From Anisakis pegreffii (Eukaryota > Nematoda > Chromadorea > Rhabditida > Anisakidae), in assembly GCA_035041965.1 (NCBI GenBank), contig JAPYMA010000216.1:1-64000 (forward strand): DNA of 64,000 nt, given 5' to 3'. The translations under genes were made by a program, and so were the position numbers. The notes under the pieces were generated by a model that saw only the letters and a program-made list of their open reading frames with translations, was not told the DNA's origin and searched no databases. Below, piece by piece: positions 1-12,482 of the stretch; the first letter of the stretch is position 1, and the number at the start of each line of letters is the position of its first letter.

Positions 1-1309
1 AAATTCCAGCCAATTATTGCATTGTTTTTATTATTTCAAAAAATAATTGGAATTCTTTCGAGGCCTATCTGGATGGGTAAGATGGTCAACAGCCCTGCAA
101 GAAGGTGAACATGTGAGGAGCTGTTCGATGGCTCACAAGAGGGCAAACAATGCAATTATCAATACAGAAGAAGAATCAGTCAACCCAGTATAACAAAGAG
201 TGGTAACATCCAACAACTATCATGGCAAGACAATATCTTATCCTGTTATTGCAGCTCAGCAATAAGCGCACCAAAGCGCCAGGCCAGTTGAAAGATTTTA
301 AACAGTATTTTTGTTTTCATTCTCAAGTTACACTTTTGGTTGACGTAGGACCAGAACAAATCAGCTTACTGTTAGATTGAATAATGGCATCATTATATTT
401 TTCAATTTCTTTCATTCAAACATAGGGATAAACTTTTTTGCATGTTTTACACATTATTTATTCATTTATTTGTAAATATAATTGCATTGTTGTATTGTGA
501 TGTAAGTATTGTTCATTTGCAAATATTCGTATTCTGTAAATGTTGTGATGTGTGATAATATTTGTTATGTTGTTGTGGTCCGTAATTGTGACATTATTAT
601 TACGTTATGGTATTACCTTTATTGAAATCCACTGTAAATTTCGTCAGACTTAATTGGGATTGGATTCCTTCAGGCAGGGTGGGAGGCGGAAACGTGGTCT
701 GAGCATTGTTATGCGAGAATCATGAATTACTCCATTTCATAAAGTTCACTTTCTTAACATTGATATCCTCTCAATTCCCCAAATTTTCTTGAACTATATT
801 CACCAATCACGCGCTGGATTGCTTCATGGGGTTGCCTAATTGTAAGTTTAAGTGCCAGGTTGACGCTTAGATGATGTGGCTTACTATTAGACTAAGAACG
901 TGATATCAACATAAGGCATAGGCTTGGCATCAGTTCGATTAGCTTCAACATGACTTGATTTAACTTTTATTTCAAATTTCAATAAGCTTCACTCTCAATA
1001 AGCTTCACTGTTACTCGGTCATGATTAGGTTTGAGTTTACTTTGAATCCATGTTATCCTGAGGTGTTCTTCAATTCACTTGACTTTTAATTAGTTGTTGT
1101 CTAATATACTTGACTGTTAGTTGACTTGCTGTTTTAGTTGTAGGCATGGAGCATGAGGATGAGTTTAGTTTAGTAGTATGTACCAGACTTCAAATACCTA
1201 TGCAAACCTCAGACTTAGAAATGATCTCTTTGATTTGGTCAATTTTTTAAAAGCACAGGTATTATTCGGGAGAAATCTGGATTAGGGGTGGGTGCTGATG
1301 CCACTAGCA
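1..1309. other. Gene-free AT-rich DNA
   Basis: No open frame here resembles a known protein, and none is flanked by convincing splice sites. Composition is AT-rich with scattered runs. A short stretch near 690-715 weakly resembles the right edge of the fold-back repeat near 14380, but too weakly to call a copy. Confidence 0.6.
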
Positions 1310-1935
1310 GAGATAATGGGTATACTGGCGTGTAAATTGGATCGAAATTTGAGTTGCAAGCAAGTAGGGGTGTGAAGAGTGTTATGGATGTAGCGGTAGG
1401 TCTGGAAAGTTCGCCTGGACCACTCACCCGAAGAGTCGAGTCGCTGGGTGGTGGACTCGAAGAACGTCCTCCTTGTGGTGCTGTTTAGTGACAGCTGAAT
1501 TGAGTTGAAAGTGATATCATGTGTGCAGTCAATGGTCATTTTTAAAAAGCATATTTTGGTTGCATGGGTGATCCCAACCCGTCGAGCTGCCAACAAGCGG
1601 GGCTAGTCTAGGTAACTGCGACAGGCGTTCCCCGCCTACCGGTAGTCTCGGCGAATCGGGGAGAAATACCTCAAAATATGTTGATGATGCTTACCCGGGT
1701 ATCATCATCATTCATCTTCGAAATAAAATAGGGCGTTCCCGGCCCGGGAAAGGCGCCGATTTGACCGGGGATAGGGAATGCGCGTAAGTTGGCCTGAGTA
1801 GTGCTTTCGGGCATTTGCTCAGGTAACGAGGGTTCCCGGACTCACTGTGCGCACTTTCTCTTAACAGGGGGGAATGATGATCGGGTTGACCATTGGCTGG
1901 CACGTATGAAATCGTTTCATTCAGTTCGATGCTGC
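1310..1935. repeat. Dispersed repeat, copy A
   Basis: This stretch aligns in the same orientation with 3680-4265. Shared landmarks, in order, are a GAAATTTGAGTT block, a 'gtcaatggtca' block, 'cccaa-ccgtcga', 'gcgacaggc-ttc', a 'gccgattTGA-CGG-atagggcatg' block, 'ggttccc', and a closing 'tgaaatc-tttca'. It is richer in G+C than its surroundings. No long open frame is conserved between the copies, so this is a noncoding or decayed repeat. Its class is unknown. Confidence 0.65.
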
Positions 1936-2483
1936 TAAATGCGTTATAAGGAGAAATCTCTCAGGTGTTTGTGGTTACTCGCCGAAGCTTATCTGCTTGC
2001 TGCGTTCACAGTGCATTCATACAACATCTCAGAAATAATCTCTGTTTTCACTGCCAGTATAATTGTTATCTCCTGTTGACGGCATTGAAATACTGAATGA
2101 TCTTAAAGAATTCATGCAGATGGAAGGACTGCGAAGACCATCATGTCCCAGGATGTTTGGAAACAGTACCTGTGCTTTGAAAAAATGATCATTTAAGAGA
2201 GCTCGTATCCGAGATTGAGGTTGAGCTGGGTATTCGTTGTTTCGCACATACATAGAAACTTGTCTTATCTGTAAGGTGTTATCTTCAAGTCAAGTGATCT
2301 TAGGTTTGTCGATGTTGGAGACTCTCAAATTGATGTACTTTTAAGAAGTCAGTATCTGAGTAATATCTCGAAGACTTTCAAATCTATATTTTTGAAAGCG
2401 TCCAGATGATAGCCTTAAAATTCGAAATCCATGTGATGCTGATTGGATCATTCAACTGATTTGTCCTGACTAACTTAAGGCAG

Positions 2484-2584
<101 letters not shown>

Positions 2585-3679
2585 TTCACATGGGACTTCA
2601 GCATAGTTTCAATTTAGACTTAGAGTGATTATGAGTTGACCTGAGTCGACAGTAATGTGAAGTAATTATGATTTAGGTGAGCTACGTTTGACTTGAGTTT
2701 GATTGGAAATTTATCATCGAATAGCCTCATTCAAACTTATTATTAGTCAACTTAACATTGATTTCACCCGCGATGGAGGGAGAGGCGAGCTTCAGTAGAC
2801 TTGGGATATTTTAACCTGACTTGACCTGAATTTCATAATGGTTTACTTTTAACTTGAAAGTTACTGCCTCCAACTGGAGTTTATGTTGATCTTAAAGCTG
2901 TGTTGCCACATGAATCCACAGTCCAACGTCACACACTGCAAATGCGATGTTTCAATTCGTCAACTACCAGTTCAGCGACTGTTTACTGCAACGCATCATC
3001 AATAATTGCGACGGAACAATGGGTGATGCCCAGATCAGTTCTAAGATTTGTTCTTCTGAAGTCTTTTCGTTCAGTTTAGGGCATTAATAAATGGGCGGTG
3101 GTCAAATGACCATAACTTCCATCATTCACTCTTTTTGCTTGAACCTAGGGAAAATGGAATAAAATTGAGCTGTGATCAGTGATCACTTTTTGTTTTCATC
3201 TGTTGTGTTTGTTGTCAATTGTTTTGCCTGTATTTGGGTTGTTATGAACGTCTAAACATTCACTAGATCTAATTAGTGACTGGCTTTCAAGCACACTGAT
3301 ATAACTTTGATTTCAATTCCAAATTTACATAATATATAGTCACTGAATCAAGGGGCTAGTCTGCGAAGCTGAATATGGATTAGATCAGAGCAAGAACTTT
3401 TCCCAACATTGGTCCTGCGGAACTGCGCAAGCGGAAACCTGAGATTGAGTATGCCTCATGCGTGCAGAAGGGAGGAGGGTCTGACTTCCTTATATGTTCC
3501 CGAATGCGGAAACTTTGTACCTCAATGTGAGAAAGAGGTTCGCGAACTTGGCTATTTGTGTGTCATTTCTGAAAGTGTCGTTTCTGTCATTCGTGAAAGT
3601 GCCATTTCTAAAGGCATGCATCTTACATGATGAAACACAAACAGGAATGGGGAAGTACCACGTAGCTTGGATAATAGGT

Positions 3680-4265
3680 GTATTGCGATGCTCAATACGG
3701 GGTGAGAAATTTGAGTTCGCAGAGTACGAAATCCTTATGAGCATGGCAATAGATCTCTAAATGAGCTACTGGAAGGGTGTTTTGGATATGTTGACCGCCG
3801 TAGTGTATTTTGGTAGCGGTTGGACTAAAGTCGTCGTAGTACACAGTATGTAGCCAATGGTCACTTCAACTCGCGAGATTTTATGAAATATGTGGGTGCT
3901 CCCAATCCGTCGAAATAATGATAAGCGGAGCTAAGTTGGGAACTATGCGACAGGCATTCATGCGGCTACCGAATGCTTCGGCGATTCGTCGCGCTACTTC
4001 ACAAGACTTCACGGTATGTTGGTGGTGCGTGCCGTGCCGGGTGTCGCTATCATCCTTCGCAATATGGTACGAAAGTAACGGTCTGAGAGTGATGCCGATT
4101 TGATCGGATATAGGGCATGTGCACCTGAGTAGCTTCTTCGAGCATCCACTTAGGTACCGGGGTTCCCTAAGCCACCTTGCGCACACTGCCTTAACGAGGG
4201 TAATTCTCATGCGGTTGATCATTGGTTGCACATATGAAATCATTTCACTTACGATTAGTTTGAAT
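3680..4265. repeat. Dispersed repeat, copy B
   Basis: Diverged second copy of the repeat at 1310-1935, same orientation, about 2.3 kb away. The central 100 bases differ most: copy A has a 'ttacccgggta' region and copy B has unrelated sequence there. Overlapping frames of 60 to 120 codons in this region are not conserved between the copies and are not genes. Confidence 0.65.
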
Positions 4266-5764
4266 GTTATTAGGGTACACTATAATGCAAATTATGAGCA
4301 AATACATGTAAGGCAAATCGAACACATCTTTATTATGCTAATGAAACATAGAACATCTGGTTTATTCATGTGCAGCAAAGTAAGGCAAGTAATTAAAACC
4401 CAGCAGACGAGACAAACGAGCGCAAAATTGTGCGCAAAATAGCAGTGGAACTCGTCGTCGTGAACGATCCACCAAAGACGCATTCCAGTGCGCCACTGGC
4501 GTTCTCCTTCTGAAAGATGCTGATGTTACCGACATAATTTAACCCCAACGTTTTTTTGTCGTCACTCAATCCCTCGCTATTCAATTCCTGCTTCCAGTGT
4601 TCTTCCTACTTCCGCAATGAAACGTAAGTAATCCATCCCTTCTCCCTTTTCCTAATTTCTACGATACTACGAAAGATGGCAGATTATTGCTCTTAAAGAT
4701 GCCCTATAGAGCTTTGAAAACTCAAACGTAGACCTGTAATTAAATTCACAAATAAAATACTAAAAGACCAAAAACCATGATCCGAACCGTGCTCTGCCAT
4801 TCTAAACTACACACCACTACCACTATGCTACGAATCATCTACAAGTAATACTCACCACCAAGTAGACAAAAATGGATTTTAGAAAAATTACCAATTTTTT
4901 CTCCCTATCGCTTCTTCAATTTCCAAAACGGCTGGGATGACATAGGGTGGTTCTGGGGATACCTGAGCAAGGTTGTCCGTATTGGGTTTAGCCAGGAGTG
5001 TTCAGGTGAATAAGAATCAAGCTATCGAATAAATGGACTCTGTTGAATCGGTAATTTCATCAGCTGTGTTCTCATACGAGATTGAAATCACACAGTTGTT
5101 ATAAGGTAAGAGAATGGCAGTCGTAGAAATCCAGAGAGTGAAGTATACAGTTCAATATTGGAAGAATGATCCATCTCCCAATAATAAAATCTTGATTGTG
5201 GAACCAATTTTGTTAACAAATTCCGTCATCAAAGGACCACCACAATTCATACGATTTTCATCTGCAAAGAGGCATCTTCACCAGAAATTCATGCTCCCGA
5301 CCAGTCGGCAGCCTGAGTTCTAACAGACAGCAATTTAGCGTTCAACCTGAGAAGTTTGCCATAGAACAAATTGCAAAAAGTTGTTGATGGGATGCCTCGC
5401 TCTATAGCCGGAGACTTTCATTGATAACCATCGAAAATTTTGTAGTAGCTGAAATTCTCTACCATGCAAATTGCTCAAACCTCTCAAACAGAACTCAGAA
5501 TCCAATATACAGATAAGAATGCCACATTTTGTTCGAATAATCCATTTTGCTTTAGCAATGAAGAGAACTATGCGAGTTCTGTTCATGACCTCAGCTCATA
5601 TTGAAAATACGCATAATGCATGCCATTTTTCAGACGTTCTCTTCAATTGCTGTCATTAATTGAGATGATTTGTAAACGTATTAACAGCTATTGATCATTA
5701 CTAGCATTATTATAACTTCATAATATTCTCTTTTAAAAGCTGTTGTCATATTCTTACTGTCAAG
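4266..5764. other. Gene-free DNA
   Basis: No recognisable coding exon, RNA gene or repeat structure was found. Open frames here are short, overlap on both strands and lack splice signals. Confidence 0.5.
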
Positions 5765-7445
5765 TTTGCCCAGTAACATATGTATTTCTTTGCACCGCTC
5801 GATCAGCCGTAACCTCCAGATTCAGAAAATCATATATTTAACTGAGCGGTCTCGTTCACTTGAGGAGATACAGCTATTCTCTTAGGTATATTTCAACTAG
5901 CACTGAGGTGCTCATTGATATGCATTTGATCACTATAGATCTATTACATATCATATATTACTATAGAAATATAGGTTTGATACATTCAAGCCTACCGTCT
6001 TCCCAAGTTTGCCCAGTAACATAGTGATGTTTGTACATCATTCGATCGTGCAGAATCTCGGCTTTCTAAAAATGAAAAAGTTGCCGAGAAATTCTGTCTC
6101 TGCGAGGAGGTATAGCTATTTTCCTGATGCTATAGGAGTTAGCTCATTGAAACCTACCGCTCTCTCAGCTTTGACCAGTAACATCAATTTCTTCACACCG
6201 CTCGATCAAGCAGAATGTCTGCATTCAGAAATATATATATTTTGTCGGGCGATTATGCTTAGTTGAGGTGCTATAGCTATTTTGTTAAAGCTACCTAAGT
6301 TAGCGCTGAGGTGCTCATTGATATGCGTTTGACCACTATACAGCAATAGATTTTATACATTACAATAGAAATATAGGTTTGATACATTCAAGCCTACCGC
6401 CTCCTCAAGTTTGTCTAGTAACATAGTAATGTTTGTGCATCATTCGATCGTGCAGAATCTCGGCTTTCTAAAAATGAAAAACTTGTCGAGAAATTCTGTC
6501 TCTGCGAGGAGGTATAGCTATTTTCCTGATGCTATAGGAGTTAGCTCATTGAAACCTATCGTACTCTCAGCTTTGGCCAGTGACATATCAATTTCTTCAC
6601 ACCACTCGATCGAGTAGAATCTTTGCATTTCTTCACATTTTTGCCTAGTTGAGGTGCTAAGCTATTTTATTAAAGCTATCTCAACTAGCGCAGTGACGCT
6701 CATTGATATATTATTATACATTGATCGCTCGCTATAGGTCAGCCTACACGCTACAATAGCTCTATAGAGGTTACCAATCTTCAAGGTAACCGTATTCTCA
6801 GTTTTGCCCGGTAACATAGAAATTTCTTTGTACCATTCGATTGACTGGAATCTCTACTTTCAGAATATTATATGTTTTGACGAGCAATTGTGATTGGATG
6901 AGGAGATATAGCTGTTTTCTCAATGGCCTACGGTTTGCTATCTTCGAGCCTACCGTATTCTCAAGTTTGCCCAGTAACATATGAATTTTTGTGCACCATT
7001 CCATCCATCGGAATCTCTACATTTAGAAAAACATATATCTTGTTTAGCAATTCTGCCTTTATTATGAAAAGTAGCTGATTTTCGAAATGTATTTCATTTG
7101 TTCGGTATCGATCATTTCAAAATACTTTAGCTCGGTTGGCTCAATCAGCACATTGCTTCAATAGTATCAGGTTCACCACTTTCAAACTGACGCTGTCCTC
7201 AGGATTGTCTAAATAACTGGTCATTTCTTCACCATGTTTCTTTCAGAGAACACCTGATTTTGTGAAGGTATTTCGTCTACTCATCAGCACTCTTTTCAAT
7301 ATACTGTACGTCTGTTGATCAGTGCATATATTAGTATGGCAGTGTGACGGTCGCCATCCTCAAATGATCTGTCTTTTTAGGTTTGCCCCAGAATACGGTG
7401 GTTTCTCCACACCTCTGATTCCCCATCTTCTGTACTTTAAGAACA
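5765..7445. repeat. Diverged tandem array with alternating ~243/~162-base units
   Basis: The landmark TTTGCCCAGTAACAT, with variants, recurs at about 5765, 6008, 6170, 6410, 6572, 6803, 6966, 7203 (weak) and 7382. Each is followed by a 'ttctttgcaccattcgatc' type stretch. The spacings alternate 243, 162, 240, 162, 231, 163, then about 238 and 179, so the true repeat is a dimer of about 404 bases in roughly four copies. The dimers starting near 6008 and 6410 are almost identical over 140 bases; the outer ones are older. Short parallel open frames at 6009-6266 and 6411-6617 come from the repetition and are not genes. Confidence 0.85.
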
Positions 7446-7804
7446 TGTATAACTTCGCAATTGACCTGTTCATCCTTCAGGTGAATTGATTATATCCGTA
7501 ATATGAATCCAAACTCTACTCAGTTGTTGTTTAGTGTTTATCATTAGTCTGTTTCTCGTTGGATCACAATTAGCTGTAAGCATGTTTATTTTCTCAAGCT
7601 GATTTAATTTCAGTTCAGTTGAAATTCTTCTTCTTGTTCCAGAAAGCAGTTGTTAATATGTGGAGATAACTGTGGCACATTGTCTTCGTGCGTGCGATGG
7701 CTGCGATGTGTTCTGTGTGTTAGACCACACCCCATTTTAGTGAGGATTGCTTTCAGGCGTGAAAACCTTTTCGCGTCAACATAGAAGATCTGCACTTGAA
7801 CTAG

Positions 7805-8766
7805 ATGAATGCACCGGCGGCATTTGAATCATTCCTGATATTTGATGGTGAGAAGAAGATAGCATTTCAAAAGGATACAAAAGTACCGAACGCTGCTATT
7901 TTTACTATCAATAAGGAGGACCATACACTTGGCAATCTCATCAAACAGTAAGTAGTCTCTGTTACCATTTCTGATTTTACCAAGAATTCAATAGTTATCT
8001 TATAATCTGCCTCTACATCAGTAATCTTTGAATATTAGCAATAAGCAGTCATCAATTGATGTGAAGGATATACTGAAAGATTTTGAATTTGATATTTAAG
8101 TCATGCAGATAAGCCGTTAATTCAATTTAGTCAATTGCTGAAAGATCCGCAAGTGCTGTTCGCGGGTTACAAGAATCCTCATCCACTTGAGCATAAATTC
8201 ATCCTCCGCATACAAACCACCTCAGATACCTCTCCATCGGACGCCTTAACTAGTGCGATCACTGATCTTATGGCAGAGCTCTCTTTGTTCGAAGAGAGAT
8301 TCAGGGTTCCTTTTTCAAATTCTGTTTCATTTATTTATTCATTCACTTCACCTAGTTTTATTCACCATCATTCACATCATACAACAGTCTTCGTCACTAA
8401 TAACTACTAAGCGGAAAGTTGCTCCAATAACTCATAGCAACATTTCTAATTTCTCTGGACTGAGTTCATGAGCCAGTCAAGTAACGAAGTGAATCAGCCA
8501 TTTATGAAAGCTCCATATTCAAATTAATGCAGTTGAGGGGTTAACCCGTTCGAAAGGTTTGAGGATTATTATTCTCATGAGTGAACGACTGAATGCAATT
8601 GTTGTTTAATTTCCAGTAATATAAAGAAGTTTTATAACACTATGGTGTTGAACTAGTTGAGTTAAGCAATTAAAGTGCTATGAGCAGATCGATTTGTTAC
8701 TCAAATTCATTGAAAAAGTTCCATTTGCAGGACGCAATAAAGGAACGTCGTGAAACGAATGAATAA
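7805..8766 (+). CDS. rpb-11: DNA-directed RNA polymerase II subunit RPB11
   Basis: This is the small subunit that pairs with RPB3 to form the assembly platform of RNA polymerase II in the nucleus. Exons are 7805-7947, 8131-8305 and 8731-8766. Together they give 117 residues, the usual RPB11 length. The protein starts [18 protein letters not shown] and carries the RPB11/alpha-like dimerisation motif [12 protein letters not shown] (about residues 37-48). It continues with [20 protein letters not shown], and the final helix ends [14 protein letters not shown]. Phases close at both introns (2 then 0). The start is the first ATG and matches the family N-terminus. Reading through the second donor would add an unrelated His-rich tail, so the third exon is preferred. 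The Iwr1-like gene starts 155 bases downstream on the same strand. Confidence 0.96.
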
Positions 8767-8921
8767 TTGAGTATTCGAACAAAATCTGGATTATTATTTA
8801 CGAAATTTGTGTTATTTTGAAAAAAACTGATTTATTATTGTTTTGTGTTGTTTGGAGAAGTGCTCTTCGATTGAACCTAAACTAAATTCATTGCTTCGAA
8901 ATCAAAGTCGAAACCTATAAA
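8767..8921 (+). promoter_or_regulatory. Candidate operon intergenic spacer (rpb-11 to Iwr1-like gene)
   Basis: Only 155 bases lie between the RPB11 stop and the next start codon, in the range typical of nematode operons. A T-rich tract at about 8808-8860 lies where a U-rich element for downstream trans-splicing would be expected. No strong TTTCAG acceptor precedes the downstream ATG at 8922; the nearest AG is in 'tcaaag' at about 8907. The operon reading is therefore inference. Confidence 0.5.
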
Positions 8922-11051
8922 ATGAACCAACTAATGGAAGACAGCAAATGTGATGCCGCTTCATCATCATCTACAGTTGCACAGTCATCTGCATGTGAAT
9001 GCGTGCAACCAGTGGCCACAATATTACGCATTCGACGCAAACGAACAGCCGATCCACATGATGCGTTGATCGTATCGTTGAAAAAATCACGCAAAGCCGA
9101 TAAAACGTCTGATGATGGTATCACTTCACTCCTGTATTCACTTGCCGGAACCTCTACAACACCGGTGAGATGATCAGTCATCTTCCTTCGTGATAGAATG
9201 ATATTTCTTGTTTACAATTCAGCCGTTAATCTTTTGGTCAGTTCAGTAATGAAGGCAACAATAACTGTTCAGTGAAAAGCTCAGTATCGCATATCAGCTG
9301 TGAATAAGAAATAAAGTATGATTGCAGGACAGTGTGAATTAAAAGTTTTAATGCTGTTCTGTGAAGGTGAATAAGACGATAAGAAGAATGGATTCATGAT
9401 AATATCGAACAATTTTAATAGCAATACTGTGCTGTTAAATTATTAGTTATACTTAGATAATCACTTATAGTCATGGTTGCATTCTATTCTTTAGATTTAG
9501 AGATATCATTAGTAGCATTTACGGTCAGTTCTGAAACCTTCAAAAGTATCATCCACTAGCCGTGCTCATATGGCTTCATGATGTTGTCTATAAACTTCTT
9601 TTAATTGTGCGAATGTTTCAGGAAGTAAAAGATATCGGTGGTGTTCCTCATCAGAATGCGAATATAATCGATTTCGATGCTCATCAAATCAATGGCAAAC
9701 AAGTTGATGATGTGGAAATGTTGAAATGTAACGAAAGTGATAAGGAAAATAGTGGCGGTGATAAATTGACTGAGACTGTTGCTGACCAACAACAGTATTT
9801 GAGTAAATTTTGTGATGCGATCGATGAAGGAGGCACATCGGCGCAAAGTCGCAATTCCCAGTCAAATTTACAGTTCACACTTAATGGCATACCAATGATG
9901 AGTGTTAAAACGTCGGAATTACCGATTGAGGTAAGTGAGAGGACGATCTGTTGATCGCGATTTGTTTCCATCCTGCTTTTGATCCTTTTTTTTCAAATTC
10001 AATGGCCGATTTTATGTTGAAAGAGGAATAATTTCTACATTCGGTTCACTTAAATCTAACATTCTCTTCGAAATGTTGATGAGGTGTTATTTATGTGAAA
10101 TGTTCATTAAACGCTGTCTCCGTTATTATCGCAGTGTCTTAAAAAATGTGTTGTTGTATTGGTCAGATTAAGAGAGACCATCAGTTTTTGGTTTTAGGCT
10201 GACTACGTATTCGATTTTTATTGGAATCCAACGGTTGTTGCGTGCAATCCTGATGAAATGGAGGTAAATAGCTGATTTGTTGTTTTTTCAATTGAATTGG
10301 AGACTAAATTTGTGTGTTTCTGAGGAGGTGAATATCGCGTGTAAGATTGTAGTAATAGTTTGTGATTTGACCGCAGGTTCGTATCGCGAATGCAAACGAT
10401 ATCGAGTTATATATGGGTGGTGATGAGGAGTCAGAGAGTAATGCGAATGCGGATGATGAAGATGACTCGAACGATGAGAATAATTGGCGTAATGATTATC
10501 CGGATGAGGAGGAGCATGATTCTGAGGTATTATTCATCTTTTTTACCTAACGTTTCAGTCGTCATTCGACTTATTAACAACTGTTTGATGAAGGTTTTGT
10601 AGTTGTTAGTACATTGGAGTAATAACCCAGTGATTTATTCATTATAGTGTAAAGTATTTAAAAATTACTGATAACGCTAGGCACATATTTCCTCAATATG
10701 GCATATAAATTTATTATATTTGCGACATTCCATTGGTTAATTAATGAATTTTTGTGACACTCCAGAGATGCTTCACATCTCCCACTGAAAACGTTTGCAT
10801 AAGATTGTCATATTGTACATGAGTATTATGAAATGTTTGAAAGGAAACAGTTTTGGACATTGCGTAATTTTTTTGTAAGAACCTTGATTTAATACCTTTG
10901 TTTTTCATCATCCAAGGACTCCGATGAGGAGCACGATAGCGATTTCGATGACTTGAATGAGAAGTTTGATGATATGGATTTTTATGGGCAAGGTGTTGGA
11001 AGTTCCGGTGATGAGGATGATGATGATGACGATAGTGAGAAAAATGACTAG
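8922..11051 (+). CDS. Iwr1/SLC7A6OS-like RNA polymerase II nuclear import factor
   Basis: Iwr1-family proteins bind assembled RNA polymerase II and carry it into the nucleus. Exons are 8922-9164, 9622-9930, 10198-10263, 10377-10526 and 10917-11051, giving 300 residues; all four introns are phase 0. Near residue 30 is the family N-terminal signature ILRIRRKRTADPHDALIVSL, a basic segment that also resembles a nuclear localisation signal. The conserved Iwr1 core follows in exons 3-4: ADYVFDFYWNPTVVACNPDE, then ELYMGGDEE. The C-terminus is strongly acidic: NDYPDEEEHDSE, EKFDDMDFYG and a run of Asp. The middle is low-complexity and poorly conserved. It follows RPB11 by 155 bases, a functionally coherent neighbour. 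A polyadenylation hexamer AATAAA lies at 11214. Confidence 0.93.
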
Positions 11052-11213
11052 CATTGTTGTAAGTGAACGATAAGTGTCGATCGTATTTTGAACGGATTAA
11101 CTTTCTATTGACATTTGGTAATGTGAAGCATTGATTTTGTTTTGATACGTAAATGTTAATGTTTCGAGAGAGGTTCGAGGTGAATTTGTTAATTGTTTTG
11201 TTCGTCGATGTTT

Positions 11214-11219
11214 AATAAA
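11214..11219 (+). terminator. Polyadenylation signal AATAAA
   Basis: A canonical hexamer 163 bases after the stop of the Iwr1-like gene, on the same strand. Confidence 0.5.
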
Positions 11220-12482
11220 TGAATGAATATCGGTAGTAAAGGGGAGTTGTTCCCTCAGAGCGTACAGTCAGCCAGTTAGCTTTACCTTTTTCCATTTTCT
11301 CGTTATCATTTTTGAACTAAATTTTCTCCAGTTTTTTCGTCCTATGCTAGCATTACGACATCACAATTTCAATTTATCCAATACTTGAAACTGACAGATA
11401 CACTCTTCGTTTCTTTTGAAAGTTGAAAACTTTTCGACGATAAATTTGCGTCTATCCAGGTATGAAGTAATGATTGTTTACGAAGCATGTATTCACCTCC
11501 GAATAACGCTCCAAACAACAATAAAAATCTTAGATTTTTGTGGAAATCACTGAAATTTTTCAATCTGAGAGATATTCTTTCATGTGGCTTTGTTTTAACG
11601 ATGAATACATTTTCAAATGTCTTCCAAGTGTACTCCGTATAGTTGTACAGGTATTCAGTGTTGCTGCTGTTACTGTTTTATTGTCGAAAAAAGTAATATT
11701 GTTGTTTTATTGTTTTGTTCCAAATTCACTGTTGGTTCATTGAATTGAGTGTGTTGCTCATCATTTCGACTGAATAAATCTTCTTTCTGTTTTGTTTTTC
11801 TTTGACTTGTGTCGATGCAACTGCGAAGCAAACGAATACGACGATGAAACTTCAAAAAATTGTATCGCTCCAAAACCAAATGATGAATCCTATTAGAATA
11901 ACAGATTCTCGCATTGATATTAGCCAAATAACTAAGAATGGTTTATTATGGAACTGAGCATAAAACTTTCTACTCTAGTTTCTAGCTCATCAACTGCTTT
12001 CGATCGAGAATGATCATTGGGTCGTTGATTATCATTTTAAGTAATGGTAATAACATTAATGTTAATAGAAATTAAGAAAAATATATTAATAACAAATTTG
12101 TGTGAAAAAAACAACGATAGTTATAAATGTGAAAACAAAAAGTTTTGTGCGTAAAACATGGTTTCAGCGATTGATTATGACGATTCACATTGCTCAGTGG
12201 GAATCTGTTAGATTCAGAGTTTAAGTGTTAACAAACAGTGTGCTTAATGATTAGAGTATTGTGCGATATGAATAGTTGAAGTATTTGCGTAATTGAAGCG
12301 TCTGAAAGTAATGGCGGCGATTGTTGTCGTAAGAGGAATGTTGAGGGCGTGACTGAATCAGCTGAAAGAATGGATGGATGAGTCTGAGGATTGCGAGTGA
12401 GAGCGTCCGCCTTTCCGAGAAGGTTATCTGCCATATGCTTGAAGAAGCAGTTTTGATGTGAGACAAAGTGCATGAGAGCAGC
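11220..12482. other. Intergenic region upstream of unc-47
   Basis: No convincing gene. Probably holds the unc-47 promoter and 5' UTR. Open frames on the minus strand near 12228-12500 overlap one another and resemble nothing. Confidence 0.5.

Noticed and set aside
660..720. Possible fourth fold-back element fragment
   Set aside because: Only about 20 bases resemble the edge near 14380, and no second arm or tail was found.
6009..6617. Two near-identical open frames of 85 and 68 codons
   Set aside because: They are the same phase of the tandem repeat array, with no start context, splice sites or homology; repetition alone explains them.
5765..7445. CRISPR array
   Set aside because: Units are hundreds of bases long and diverged, in a eukaryotic genome; there are no short identical repeats with unique spacers.
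8306..8410. Read-through C-terminus of RPB11 rich in His and Ser
   Set aside because: A donor at 8306 and an exon at 8731-8766 restore the normal RPB11 end and length.
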